From Acorus gramineus (Eukaryota > Streptophyta > Magnoliopsida > Acorales > Acoraceae), in NCBI GenBank assembly GCA_030737835.1, contig JAUJYN010000022.1:1332712-1396711 (forward strand): a stretch of DNA of 64,000 nt, read 5' to 3'. Numbering within the stretch: position 1 is the stretch's first letter; each line of letters begins with the position of its first letter. Positions 31,633 through 41,227 of the stretch are shown piece by piece. Both the position numbers and the translations under genes were made by a program. The notes beneath the pieces are model-generated. The model searched no databases, was not told where the DNA came from, and worked only from the letters and a program-made list of their open reading frames with translations.

Positions 31633-32990
31633 ATGCCTCCTCGCAGAGGAACGCGTGGACGTGGTCCCCCTCGGCCCTTGGAGGTTTCTGAACCTACCAG
31701 AGGCGAGGAGTCTACTGGAGGGTCCTCGGCTATGGGGCCAGGACCAGCGCAGGAGCCTCTTGCATGGGAGCGTGCTTATGCTCGTATCGCAATCTATTGG
31801 AGACTCAGACTAAGGCACTGGAGGCCCAGACTAGGGCGTTAGCTGATCAAGCATGAAAGATCCAGGAGCTGCGGGCGGCCCGTGAGGCAGTTCCACAGGT
31901 CCGCCTGGTGGCAGATCCACCGGTGGTGCCCGACGTACCCCCTGTCCCAGTGGTGATTCCGGTAGTGGGAGTTCAGGATCCCCTGGAGAGGGAGGTGGAG
32001 CTAGAGGCTGCGGCACGAGTGCATTAGAGCGGCCTCACTGCCTTTCTGAAGCTCCACCCTCCCGAGTTCCATGGCCAGACGGCGGACCCCCTTGCCCCTG
32101 AGCGTTGGTTGATGGAGGTAGACAAGATCTTCTCGACCATGCACTGCACCGACCGCCAGCGTGTCTCATTGGCCACCTTCATGTTGAAGGGTAGCGCCGC
32201 CGACTGGTGGGCTACCCGATCGGTGGACATCCCCGAGGGAGTGGAGCGACTTCTATGGGCTGGGTTCCGGAGATACTTTCTGGAGGAGTACTTCCCGTTT
32301 TTGACACGCCAGATCATGATGTGAGAGTTCGAGCAGCTGACGCAGGGCTCCATGTCAGTCGCTGACTACTCCACACGTTTCACGAGGCTTTCCCGGTTTG
32401 CCCCCGCCTTGGTGATGGATGAGGAGACGCGATGCCGTCGTTTCAAGATGGGTCTCATTAGCACCATCCGGGTGCATGTCACCTCACAGGCGTTCACGAG
32501 GTACTCGGACTTGGTGTCTCGTGCGAAGACAGTCGAGCGAGACCTTGGGGTCCCTTTGGGGGTTCCAACCCCTTCTGCAGACAAGAGGCCCCCCAGGAGT
32601 CAGGACTAGGGACATCGCAAGAAGAAGCGACCCCGCTTTGATCAGTCAGCGGCCGCCGCTACTCCAGTCGATGTGGTGCCAGCGCGAGGTCCAGCACCCA
32701 TTGCTGCAGTACCAGTTTAGGCCAGGCGACCGGAGATGTGGCGCTGTTACCATTGTCAGCGCGTCGGGCATATTTTATATAATTGCCCTGATGCTGGCCG
32801 ACCCCGTGTGCAGCAGCAGCAGCAGCAGCCACAGCGTCAGCAGCAGTAGCCACAGGGTGGCCGAGTTGACCAGAGGAGGCAGCCAGTGCAGCCTGCGAGG
32901 CGTGCCCTTGCTCCTCAGCCGCAGCTTGTTCAGGGTCGAGTTGCAGCACTTTCAGCCGAGGAGGCGCAGGCTTCGGGTAGCGTGGTCCGA
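31633..32990 (+). pseudogene. gag of element E
   Basis: Starts MPPRRGTRGRGPPRPLE at the ATG at 31633, after CTTAGGTTGCTGAT. A one-base loss near 31787 shifts the frame compared with the unit 2 copy. The core reads FHGQTADPLAPERWL and ATFMLKGSAADWW, then a TGA (about 32323) before EFEQLTQGSMSVADYSTRF. A CCHC zinc knuckle (C-x2-C-x4-H-x4-C, codons 32745-32786) follows, then a glutamine-rich stretch encoded by CAG runs. The TAG at about 32023 and the TGA are shared with the duplicate, consistent with CAG-to-TAG and CGA-to-TGA changes. Gag would form the particle shell and bind RNA. Confidence 0.85.
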
Positions 32991-33352
32991 GGTATTGTTT
33001 TGATCTCCCAGCTCCCTGCATGTGTGTTATTGATTCCGGAGCCACGCACTCGTTCGTGTCTCCCGTTTTTGCGAGACGGATGGGCGTGGCGTCCGCCCCT
33101 CTTGATGTTATGCTGGAGATATCATTGCCCGTCGGAGACCGTATTCTCCTCCGTTCTGTTTACCGAGGGTGTACCGTGGCGATTGCGGAGCATGAGTTTC
33201 CAGTAGAGTTGGTAGAGCTCGCCATGACGGACTTCGATGCCATCCTGGGAATGGATTGGCTCTCAGCTAGTCACGCCAACATCGACTGTTTTGCGAAGTC
33301 GGTGTCTTTCCCCTTTGGGTTGGAGATCTTTCCAGTTCGTGGGCGATCGTGA
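32990..33352 (+). pseudogene. Aspartic protease of element E
   Basis: The frame from about 33020 reads [12 protein letters not shown] with Asp-Ser-Gly, the plant gypsy active site, then [20 protein letters not shown], the typical end of the domain. One T fewer near 33031 than in the duplicate (which reads [10 protein letters not shown]) breaks the frame into the upstream region. A second frame change at about 33340 separates it from RT. Confidence 0.8.
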
Positions 33353-33389
33353 CATAGTCCCTTTGGGGTTCGTGTCATCCATCCAGGCG

Positions 33390-34610
33390 TGGAGACTCCT
33401 TCAAGGAGGATGTGAGGTTTTCCCCAATGATCTTCCGGGATTACCGCCGGATCGCGCGATCGAGTTTGAGATTAATCTAATTCCGGGGACCGAGCCGATT
33501 TCGAGAGCTCCGTACCGGATGGCCCCAGCAGAGCTGAAGGTGCTCAAGGAGCAGTTGGAGGAGTTGCTTGAGAAGGGCTTCGCACGTCCGAGTGTTTCTC
33601 TGTGGGGAGCCCCTGTTTTGTTCGTTCGGAAGAAGGACGGTTCGCTGCGTCTTTGTATTGATTACAGGCAGCTGAACAAGCAGACCGTGAAGAACAAGTA
33701 CCCCTTGCCACGGATTGACGATCTGTTTGACCAGCTCCAGGGAGCGCGTGTCTTTTCTAAGATCGATCTCCGTTTGGGCTACTATCAGCTGAAGATCCGG
33801 GAGTCAGATATTCTGAAGACGGCCTTTCGTACCCGTTATGGGCACTACGAGTTCCGAGTACTGTCGTTTGGGTTGACGAATGCGCCGGCAGCCTTCATGG
33901 ATCTGATGAACCGGGTGTTTCGGCCCTTCCTCGACTCCTTCGTAGTAGTCTTCATCGATGATATTCTGGTGTACTCGAGGAGTCTTGAGGAGCACGCTGA
34001 CCATCTCTGCACTGTCTTGGAGACTTTGGCCCGACATCAGTTGTTCGCCAAGTTCAGTAAGTGCGAGTTTTGGTTGGAGCGTATGGCCTTTCTAGGCCAC
34101 GTGATTTCCAGCGAGGGTATATCTGTGGACCCGGACAAGACGCTCGCCGTGTCGAATTGGCGTCGACCGTCGAACCCCACAGAGATTCGGAGCTTCCTGG
34201 GTTTGGCGGGTTATTATCGGAGGTTTGTTGAGGGTTTCTCGAAGATAGCTGTTCCTCTGACCCGCCTCACTCGGAAGGATGTCCGGTTCGAGTGGTCCCC
34301 ATCTTGCGAGGAGAGCTTCCTGGAGTTGAAGCGAAGACTCACCTCAGCGCCAGTTCTTACCATTCTGTCTGGGAGTGGTGGATTCGCAGTCTACTCCGAT
34401 GCATCGCGGCTGGGTGTGGGTTGCGTCCTGATGCAGTACGGTAAGGTTGTGGCTTACGCGTCGCGTCAGTTGAAGCCCCATGAGCAGAATTACCCCACCC
34501 ACGATTTAGAGTTAGCAGCGATCATCTTTGCACTGAAGATGTGGAGGCACTACCTCTATGGCAAGGAGTTCGAGCTCTTCACTGATCACAAGAGCTTGAC
34601 TTACTTGTAG
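33390..34610 (+). CDS. Reverse transcriptase and start of RNase H, element E
   Basis: This is the real part of an open frame that begins at 33237 in shadow sequence; the protein becomes recognisable from [12 protein letters not shown] blocks: [67 protein letters not shown] and the catalytic [12 protein letters not shown] (Ile-Asp-Asp at 33954-33962). RNase H follows with YSDAS, LELAAI and TDHKSLTYL supplying the acidic residues. A TAG at 34608-34610 breaks the polyprotein just after TDHKS; the duplicate has it too. RT copies the element RNA into DNA and RNase H removes the RNA strand. There is no ATG of its own, because it is normally part of Gag-Pol. Confidence 0.9.
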   Translation, partial: WRLLQGGCEVFPNDLPGLPPDRAIEFEINLIPGTEPISRAPYRMAPAELKVLKEQLEELLEKGFARPSVSLWGAPVLFVRKKDGSLRLCIDYRQLNKQTVKNKYPLPRIDDLFDQLQGARVFSKIDLRLGYYQLKIRESDILKTAFRTRYGHYEFRVLSFGLTNAPAAFMDLMNRVFRPFLDSFVVVFIDDILVYSRSLEEHADHLCTVLETLARHQLFAKFSKCEFWLERMAFLGHVISSEGISVDPDKTLAVSNWRRPSNPTEIRSFLGLAGYYRRFVEGFSKIAVPLTRLTRKDVRFEWSPSCEESFLELKRRLTSAPVLTILSGSGGFAVYSDASRLGVGCVLMQYGKVVAYASRQLKPHEQNYPTHDLELAAIIFALKMWRHYLYGKEFELFTDHKSLTYL

Positions 34611-36287
34611 TCCCAGCCGGAGCTCAACATGCGTCAGAGACGTTGGGTCGAGTTCCTGAAGGACTATGATTGTGACATCGCTTACCATCCGGGTAAGGCG
34701 AATGTCGTGGCCGATGCTCTCAGCAGGCAGCCCTTGGGCATGGCCGCCCACTTGGTTGTACGTCGTTGGAGGCTTCTGGAGGAGGCCGCTTGCTGGATCA
34801 GCGTTCGAGAGACACCTGCGGGTGGCTTTTTGGCCAGGCTAGTGGTGCAGCCCGTTCTTCTCGACGAGATCCGCAAGGCTCAGGGGCAGGATCCTCACTT
34901 TCTAGTCCTCTCTGAAGGCGTTGCCCGGGGCGAGCGTCCGGACTACCAGATTCGCGAGGACGGAATCCTGCGGTTCAGAGGTCGAGTATGCATTCCTGAC
35001 GACGCAGAGTTGAAGCAGAAGATCTTGGATGAGGCCCATCGTTCGAGGTACACAGTGCATCCTGGTGGCACGAAGATGTACAGGGGCCTTCGTCGTGGCT
35101 ACTGGTGGCGCGGGATGAAGGTGGATATTGGCCGTTTCGTTGCCCGTTGCTTGGTATGCCAGCAGGTGAAGTCGGAACATCAGCGTCCTGCGGGGAAGCT
35201 GCAGTCCATTGAGATTCCTCAGTGGAAGTGGGAGCAGATCACCATGGACTTCGTTTCGGGCTTGCCGAGGTCAGGTTCGGGTCGCGATGCCATCTGGGTA
35301 ATCGTCGACCGACTGACAAAGTCCGCTCATTTCCTCCCCATTCGACTCACCGATTCTCTGGACACCCTGGCGCAGTTGTTTGTCTCCGAGATTGTTCGTC
35401 TCCATGGCACTCCCGTCAGCATCATTTCTGATAGAGACGCGAGATTTACTTTGAGGTTCTGGCGTAGCCTTCAGCACGCCCTTGGTACGAACCTCCACTT
35501 CAGTACAGCGTTTCATCCGCAGACAGACGGCCAGTCGGAGAGGACGATTCAGACCCTGGAGGACATGCTGCGAGCTTGCGTTCTCGACTTTGGGGGCAGT
35601 TGGGAGAGGCATCTTCCGTTGGTGGAGTTTGCCTACAACAACAGCTACCACTCGAGTATTCGGATGGCACCATACGAAGCGCTCTATGGCCGCAGCTGCA
35701 GGTCCCCCTTGTGTTGGGACGAGGTTGGAGAGCGCCAGTTGGAGGGACCAGAGATCATCCACCAGACCTCAGAGATGGTCAAGACGATTCGTGAGCGTAT
35801 CCGAGTCGCTCAGAGCCGTCAGAAGAGCTACGCCGATCGTCGTCGCCGTGAGCTCGCCTTCGAGGTTGGTGACCATGTTTTCCTGAAGGTGTCCCCGACG
35901 AAGGGCATCTTCCGTTTCGGTGTGCGGGGCAAGCTGAGTCCGTGTTTCATTGGGCCGTTCCTCATCCTCGAGCAGATTGGAGAGGTGGCCTATCGCATAG
36001 CCCTGCCCCCAGAGTTGGCTCAAGCCCATGACGTCTTCCATGTCTCGCAGCAGAGGCATTATGTCCACGATCCTGCTCACGTTATTCCGTTCGAGCCGCT
36101 CGTCTTCGAGCCGGACTTGTCATTCGTGGAGCAGCCGATCGAGATCCTGGACCGACGCGAGAAGAGGCTCCGCACCAAGACCGTCCAGCTGGTTAAGGTG
36201 CGATGGCAGCACCGTTCTGGTGCCGAGGCCACTTGGGAGCGCGAGGACGCCATGCGTGGCGCATATCCGCATCTTTTCCCTTCCTAG
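34611..36287 (+). CDS. RNase H end, integrase and chromodomain, element E
   Basis: An uninterrupted frame (first ATG 34629). RQRRWVEFLKDYD and ADALSRQP close RNase H. The integrase zinc finger has the HHCC pattern (HRSRYTVHPGG ... CLVCQQVK). The catalytic core has [16 protein letters not shown] and [18 protein letters not shown], giving the D, D and E residues, followed by [12 protein letters not shown] and [14 protein letters not shown]. The GKLSPCFIGPF block and the C-terminal QPIEILDRREKRLR ... VRWQH ... ATWERED segment form the chromodomain of Tekay-type chromoviruses, thought to steer insertion to heterochromatin. All key residues appear intact, unlike the upstream gag and protease. Confidence 0.92.
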   Translation, partial: SQPELNMRQRRWVEFLKDYDCDIAYHPGKANVVADALSRQPLGMAAHLVVRRWRLLEEAACWISVRETPAGGFLARLVVQPVLLDEIRKAQGQDPHFLVLSEGVARGERPDYQIREDGILRFRGRVCIPDDAELKQKILDEAHRSRYTVHPGGTKMYRGLRRGYWWRGMKVDIGRFVARCLVCQQVKSEHQRPAGKLQSIEIPQWKWEQITMDFVSGLPRSGSGRDAIWVIVDRLTKSAHFLPIRLTDSLDTLAQLFVSEIVRLHGTPVSIISDRDARFTLRFWRSLQHALGTNLHFSTAFHPQTDGQSERTIQTLEDMLRACVLDFGGSWERHLPLVEFAYNNSYHSSIRMAPYEALYGRSCRSPLCWDEVGERQLEGPEIIHQTSEMVKTIRERIRVAQSRQKSYADRRRRELAFEVGDHVFLKVSPTKGIFRFGVRGKLSPCFIGPFLILEQIGEVAYRIALPPELAQAHDVFHVSQQRHYVHDPAHVIPFEPLVFEPDLSFVEQPIEILDRREKRLRTKTVQLVKVRWQHRSGAEATWEREDAMRGAYPHLFPS

Positions 36288-36321
36288 ATGTTATGTATTA
36301 ATTTTGTGGACAAAATTTCCT

Positions 36322-36334
36322 AAGGGGGGAAGAA
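36322..36334 (+). promoter_or_regulatory. Polypurine tract, element E
   Basis: AAGGGGGGAAGAA abuts the 3' LTR start at 36335. Confidence 0.9.
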
Positions 36335-38900
36335 TGTTATATATGTGTCACTTTTAGCCTTTTGGTCACCTTTGGGACATTTCTGGCAGTTTTCCAATTT
36401 TTCTTTTTTCGATCGGAACCGCTAAAATTTTGGACTTTTAACTATCTTCATGAGTTCGAGAACTCCGATTGAAAATCTAACTGCACATTATGTGTCCTGG
36501 TGCCATTTCGAACCACTCACAAAAATTTCATCGAATTCCGGTAACGTTTCAGAATTTGGCAGTTCTGAATCGTATCCGGGTTTTGACCGAGTGGGAATGT
36601 CAAAGGGGGGACTTGACCAAGTCAAAGAAGACTTGGACCAAGTCAAATTTGACCATTGACTTGGTCAAATACTTTTGTTTTTTTGTGTGGTTGGGTTGAC
36701 TCAAAGTCAAGCCCACCAAACCCTAATTGTTCTAAGTGTGTGAGTGTGTGTGTGTGTGTGTGAAGCCCTATTTGTGGGCGTCCCCTCTCTTCTTCCCCAT
36801 CTCACCATCTCTCACTCACTCCATCACTCATCCCCTCTTCTTTGTTTCTCCCATTAGAGGTAGTAGAAGGAGAAGAAAAAGAAAACCCTAGAAGGGAAAA
36901 AGAAAGGTATGTGTGTGATCTACCTTTGTATGGTATTTGTTTTGATTTCCCTTTCTCTACCTCCCTCTCATGGCTTCCCCCCACCCCTGTTTTCAGCCAT
37001 TTTTAGGCCTTGAGAGTGGCTGAGGTGGTGGTGGTCTTGGTGGTGGCGGTTGTGGTGGTTTGGTGCGCAAAGGGCACCCGAGCTTCCTCCCTTTTCCTTT
37101 CCCTCCTTGTTGGTAAGTCTTCCTCCTCCCCTAGCTTGGTTAGATGATTGATTAGGGTGTTTAAATGGTTATGCATGCTTTGCATAGGTGGTAGGGGGTG
37201 TGGGTGGGCTGAGGAGGGGGTGGAAGGGGCTCGGGCGCGCGCGTGGAGCCATCTGCGCTCGTCTGCGCGCGCTGACGGCGCGCTACTGGGCGCGGGCGCG
37301 TACGCGCAAGCGTGCAGGCGTGCGTGCGGGGTGCTGCGCGGGGGCGCAGTGCACACGGGTACGCACTGGGCTGGACGCGCGGTGCGTGCGCGAGCTCACG
37401 GCAGCGCGTCTGGGCGCGCGGGCAGGGGCGCGGCAGTGCGCCAGGGGCGCTGGGGCGCGTGCGTGCGTGCGCATGCGGGGGGCCATGCGTATGGCTGCCC
37501 GAGGGTTCGGGAGGGTGTCGGGGCACTCGGACTCGCGTGCGTACGTGCGTGCTCACATGCGTGCGAGTCCGTATGCATGCTTGTCCGAGTATTGGGTATT
37601 TCTAGTAAATTTCGTGTGTATTTGTGTAGTTTACTCACCATATTGAATGCCCATGTCTTGCAGATCTTGACGGACGGTCACGCAACGACCCGGGTTTCGG
37701 TGAGTGGGTCAATCCAACCCAGTAGGGAGGCGTTCGATGCACGTAGGCGTGCATTGCCCTTCCCTGGGGCACCATAATTGTATATTAACTTGTGATAAAT
37801 GAAAAACTATGCAATGCATGATTAATATGATGTAACCATGCCACATTAGACCTTGTATGCTAGGGATATGCACTCATATATCATGTATAGAGGCCCATAC
37901 ATGCCTAGACACCATGTCCCTTGATTGGAAAGCCCCGATCTATGCATGTTTCCCATTTAGTTTAATTTAATTAAATCAAAATGAGAATATATTGTTATAA
38001 GCATGCCTTAGAGAATATTATAACCTTGTTGTTATAATATATGTTTCCCCGCATCTTAGTTATGCGCCCTGGAGGAATTCTTGAGAATTCATGACATTAG
38101 TAGTGTTACAAATCGTTGTCGACGGATCCAAGAGGATCGTATCCGTGTGAGTAGGCTATCTTCTCCCTTTGGTTGGATCCGAGTAGGGACTCCCCGGCGT
38201 TGGAAAGCTGACCTGACAGAGGGCTCCCATCTGTAGGTACCTCCGATGCGTCGGACAGTGCTGATCGTGGGAGTATACCAGGTAGAGGCTACGGAGTGTG
38301 GGAGAGGCTACCGGGTGGACCAAGGGTGGAGAGCGGTCTAGTCTGCCCCAAAAGGCCCATGTCACCCCCCCCCTTAAAGGGTAAGGGTGAGGGTGGGGTG
38401 GGTCGGCGATGTTACGACCCACTAACTTGTGTAGTTACTCCCGTTTAGGGACTATAATTATTTAAGGTTAATATGAGTTGTGTTGCATAGATTGTGCCAT
38501 TCACTGAGCGTGTGGCTCACCCCTCGCATATTCTTTTCCTCCAGTTGTATCTGAGTCGGATCTGAAGGAGGAGCTCCCCGAGGCATCACAGCAGTAGCGG
38601 AGCAGCGTCACGTTTTGGGTTCTGCGAGTGAGAGGCCATCAGCATCCCCTTCTTGATTGTATGTATTGTTATCCGTGCTTGGGCACACACTTGTATTTGG
38701 ATGTCATTGTTTATATTGGCTCTCACATGACAGTTGATTATGTATTCGGGTCTGTAATATGTCTTTGAATTACAGACTCAGTCGTTTAAGCTTCCGCCAT
38801 ATGTATATATATTATGCCAGCTACATTATCATCTGTGTTGTCATTTTCGATGTTGTTTAGAGTATTTTATTGATCTCCTGTATAGACTGCTGATATTGTA
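36335..38900 (+). repeat. Element E 3' LTR, truncated at the duplication junction
   Basis: Colinear with 28991-31519 up to GACTGCTGATATT at 38885-38897; the final ~45 bp (the GGGCGTGACA terminus) is missing and S1-type sequence follows. Microexon 37664-37699, hairpin 37725-37763, CpG-rich block 37228-37580. Confidence 0.92.
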
Positions 38901-38915
38901 TGTGTGGTGTGTGTG
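38885..38915. other. Junction of the 27 kb tandem duplication
   Basis: Left of about 38898 the sequence follows E's LTR (GACTGCTGATATT); right of 38901 it follows S1 from 11881 (TGTGTGGTGTGTGTG). The linking GTA matches neither parent exactly. The parental positions are not homologous within the LTR (about 2560 against about 412 from the start), so this is not a simple LTR-LTR crossover. Confidence 0.9.
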
Positions 38916-41227
38916 TGTGTTTAAGTGAAGTCCACGCCCAAGCATAGTGTTTCCCCCCACTATTCATCATCTTCTCTCTCAAGCTCTCTCAAAAGCTCTC
39001 ACCTCCCTCTCTTTAAATCCCCCATTTGACCTAGTTAGAGAGTTCAAAAGAGGAAGCCATTGAAGGAGAAAAGATAGGTGAGGACCCAATCTATCTTTCC
39101 ATGGTCTCGGATCTCCATTTCCCCTTGGTTTTCCTCCTCTCTTACCTCCTTTTCTCCCCTGTTTTCAGCCCTTCTTTGGCTGAGAAGAAGGCTTGGTGGT
39201 GGTGGTCTTGGAGGTGGCGAATCGGTGCGCGAAGAGCACCCGATTTCCTCCCCTTCCCTTCCTCTCCTTGGGTGAGCTTTCTTTCCTTCCTTTTCTTGTG
39301 TAGATGCTTGATTAGGATGTGTTTTTGGGTATGCATGGCATGCATGGTGGTTGGGGGGTTGGGGAGGGGGCTGTTGGGGGCTGTGGGGGTGGTGGAGTGG
39401 CTCGGGTGCGCGTGCAGGATCATCCTTGCGCTTGCGCGCGGGCCTGTGCGCGCAGGCAAGCACAGGCAAGGCAGGCGCGCAGTCGGGCTAGCTGGCGCGT
39501 GCGCGCGGGAGTGCTTGCGGGTGCTGTGCAGGGGGCGCAGTGCGCGCGGGGCGAGCGAGCGTGCGCGCGGGGTGCGCGCGGGGGGGGGGTGCTGCGCTGG
39601 GGCGCAGTGCGTGCGGGTGTGCGCGCGAGGTGCTGCGCTAGGGCGCAGTGCACGCGGGTGCACCTGGAGCTGGACGTGCGGTGCGCGCGGGAATGCGCGG
39701 GCGTGCGCGCGAGCGTGCGGCGTGTCTGGGCGTGCGGGCTAAGGCGCGGCAGTGCGCCCGGGGCGCGGGTGTGCGTGCGTGCGCGTGCGGGTGGCCGTGC
39801 GCATGGCTGCCCGGGGGTGCGGGAGTGTGTCGGGGCACTCGGACTCGCGTGCGTACGGGCCCGTATGCATGCTTGTCTGAGTGTTGGGTATTTCTAGCAT
39901 ATTTTGTATGTATTTAGTATGTATTTGTGTATTTTACTCACCATTTTGATTACCGATGTCTTGCAGATCTTGACGGGCGGTCACGGGACAACCCGGGTTT
40001 TTGTGAGTGGGCCAATCCAACCCAGTTGGGAGGCGTTCGATGCACGTAGGCGTGCATTGCCCTCCCCTGGGGCACCATAATTGCATATTAGATAGTATTA
40101 ATTGTAAACTATGCATGCATGATTATTATGTAGTATCCATGCCACCCTAGGCCTTGCATGTTAGGGATATGCACCCTTATGATATGTGTAAAGGCCCATG
40201 CATCCTGATACCATGTTTTCATGCTAGGGAAGCCTCGACCTACGCATGCGTCCCATTTAGTTTAATTTATTTAAATCAAATGCGAGTTTTGTAATTAGCA
40301 TGCCTTAGAGAATATTATAACCTTGTTGTTATAATATATGCATTCCCGCATCTTAGTTATGCGCCCTGGAGGAATTCTGAAGAATTCATGTCATCTGTAG
40401 AGTTGAGATCGGTGTCGGCGGATCCAAGTGGATCATATTCGTGTGGGTAGGCTGTTTCTCTTCCCTTCGTTGGATCCGTGTAGGGACTTCTCAGCGTTAG
40501 ACAGGCCGTCCTGACAGAGGGCTCCCATCAGTAGGCACCTCCTGATTTGGTTTCGGACTGTGCTGAATCGTGGGAGTAGACCAGGCGAGCTACGTTGTGG
40601 AGGAGAGGCTATCGATGGACCAAGGGTGATTAACAGCCTAGTCAGTCCCAAAAGACCATGTCACCAGTTTGAGGGTGAGGGTGTAGTGGGTTGGCGATGA
40701 GCGACCCACTGGATTGTGTAGTTATTGCCACTTAGAGGCTATAAATGATTTGAGGTTAATATGAATTGTGATGCATGGGTTGTGCTATTCACTGAGCGTG
40801 TGGCTCACCCCTCGCATATATTTTTCTCCAGTGATATCTGAGTCGGATCAGCAGGAGGAGCTCCCCGAGGCACGTCAGCAGTAGCGGAGCAGCAACACGT
40901 TCTTCGTGTGAGAGGCCATTCAGCATCCCCCTTTGCTTGTATGTATTGTATTCCGTGCTTGAGCACGCGTTTGTATTATATTTGGATATAGTGTATATAT
41001 TGCCTCTCACAGGACAGTTGATTATGTATCGAGTCTATAATATGTCTTTGAATTACATATTTAGTCTTTTAGCTTCCGCTATTTGTGTATATATCATGTC
41101 AGCCTCTTTGTTGTCTGTGTTGTCATTGTTGATATTGTTTAGAGTATATTATTGACCTCCTGTATAGACTGCTGATATCATATATACCCTTGCCGCGTCC
41201 CGGGGACGACCGCCCTGGGGCGTGACA
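38901..41227 (+). mobile_element. S1 copy in unit 2, 5'-truncated
   Basis: Matches 11881-14229. Microexon 39967-40002, hairpin 40028-40066, CpG-rich block 39400-39880. The second copy of the target duplication, CCCGTC, follows at 41228-41233; the first copy is lost because the duplication starts inside S1. Confidence 0.9.

Larger units (their letters stand above)
11881..38900 (+). repeat. Tandem segmental duplication, unit 1
   Basis: This 27.0 kb block (S1 middle to E 3' LTR near-end) is repeated from 38901. Landmarks pair at constant offsets: 14229 with 41227, 18070 with 45071, 26421 with 54145, 28991 with 56688 and 31633 with 59354. The offset steps from about 27.00 to about 27.70 kb at one indel near 21,911. 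Confidence 0.95.
28991..38900 (+). mobile_element. E: nearly complete Tekay/Del chromovirus retrotransposon
   Basis: 5' LTR 28991-31519 (2529 bp), primer site 31525-31536, gag from 31633, protease, RT, RNase H, integrase and C-terminal chromodomain to 36287, polypurine tract 36322-36334, 3' LTR 36335-38900 (cut short by the duplication junction). RT and integrase motifs and the chromodomain-type tail place it in the Tekay/Del branch. The two LTRs differ by few substitutions plus a roughly 60 bp indel in the CpG-rich block, so insertion is recent relative to A. Stops and frameshifts in gag and pol make it non-autonomous as sequenced. Confidence 0.9.
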
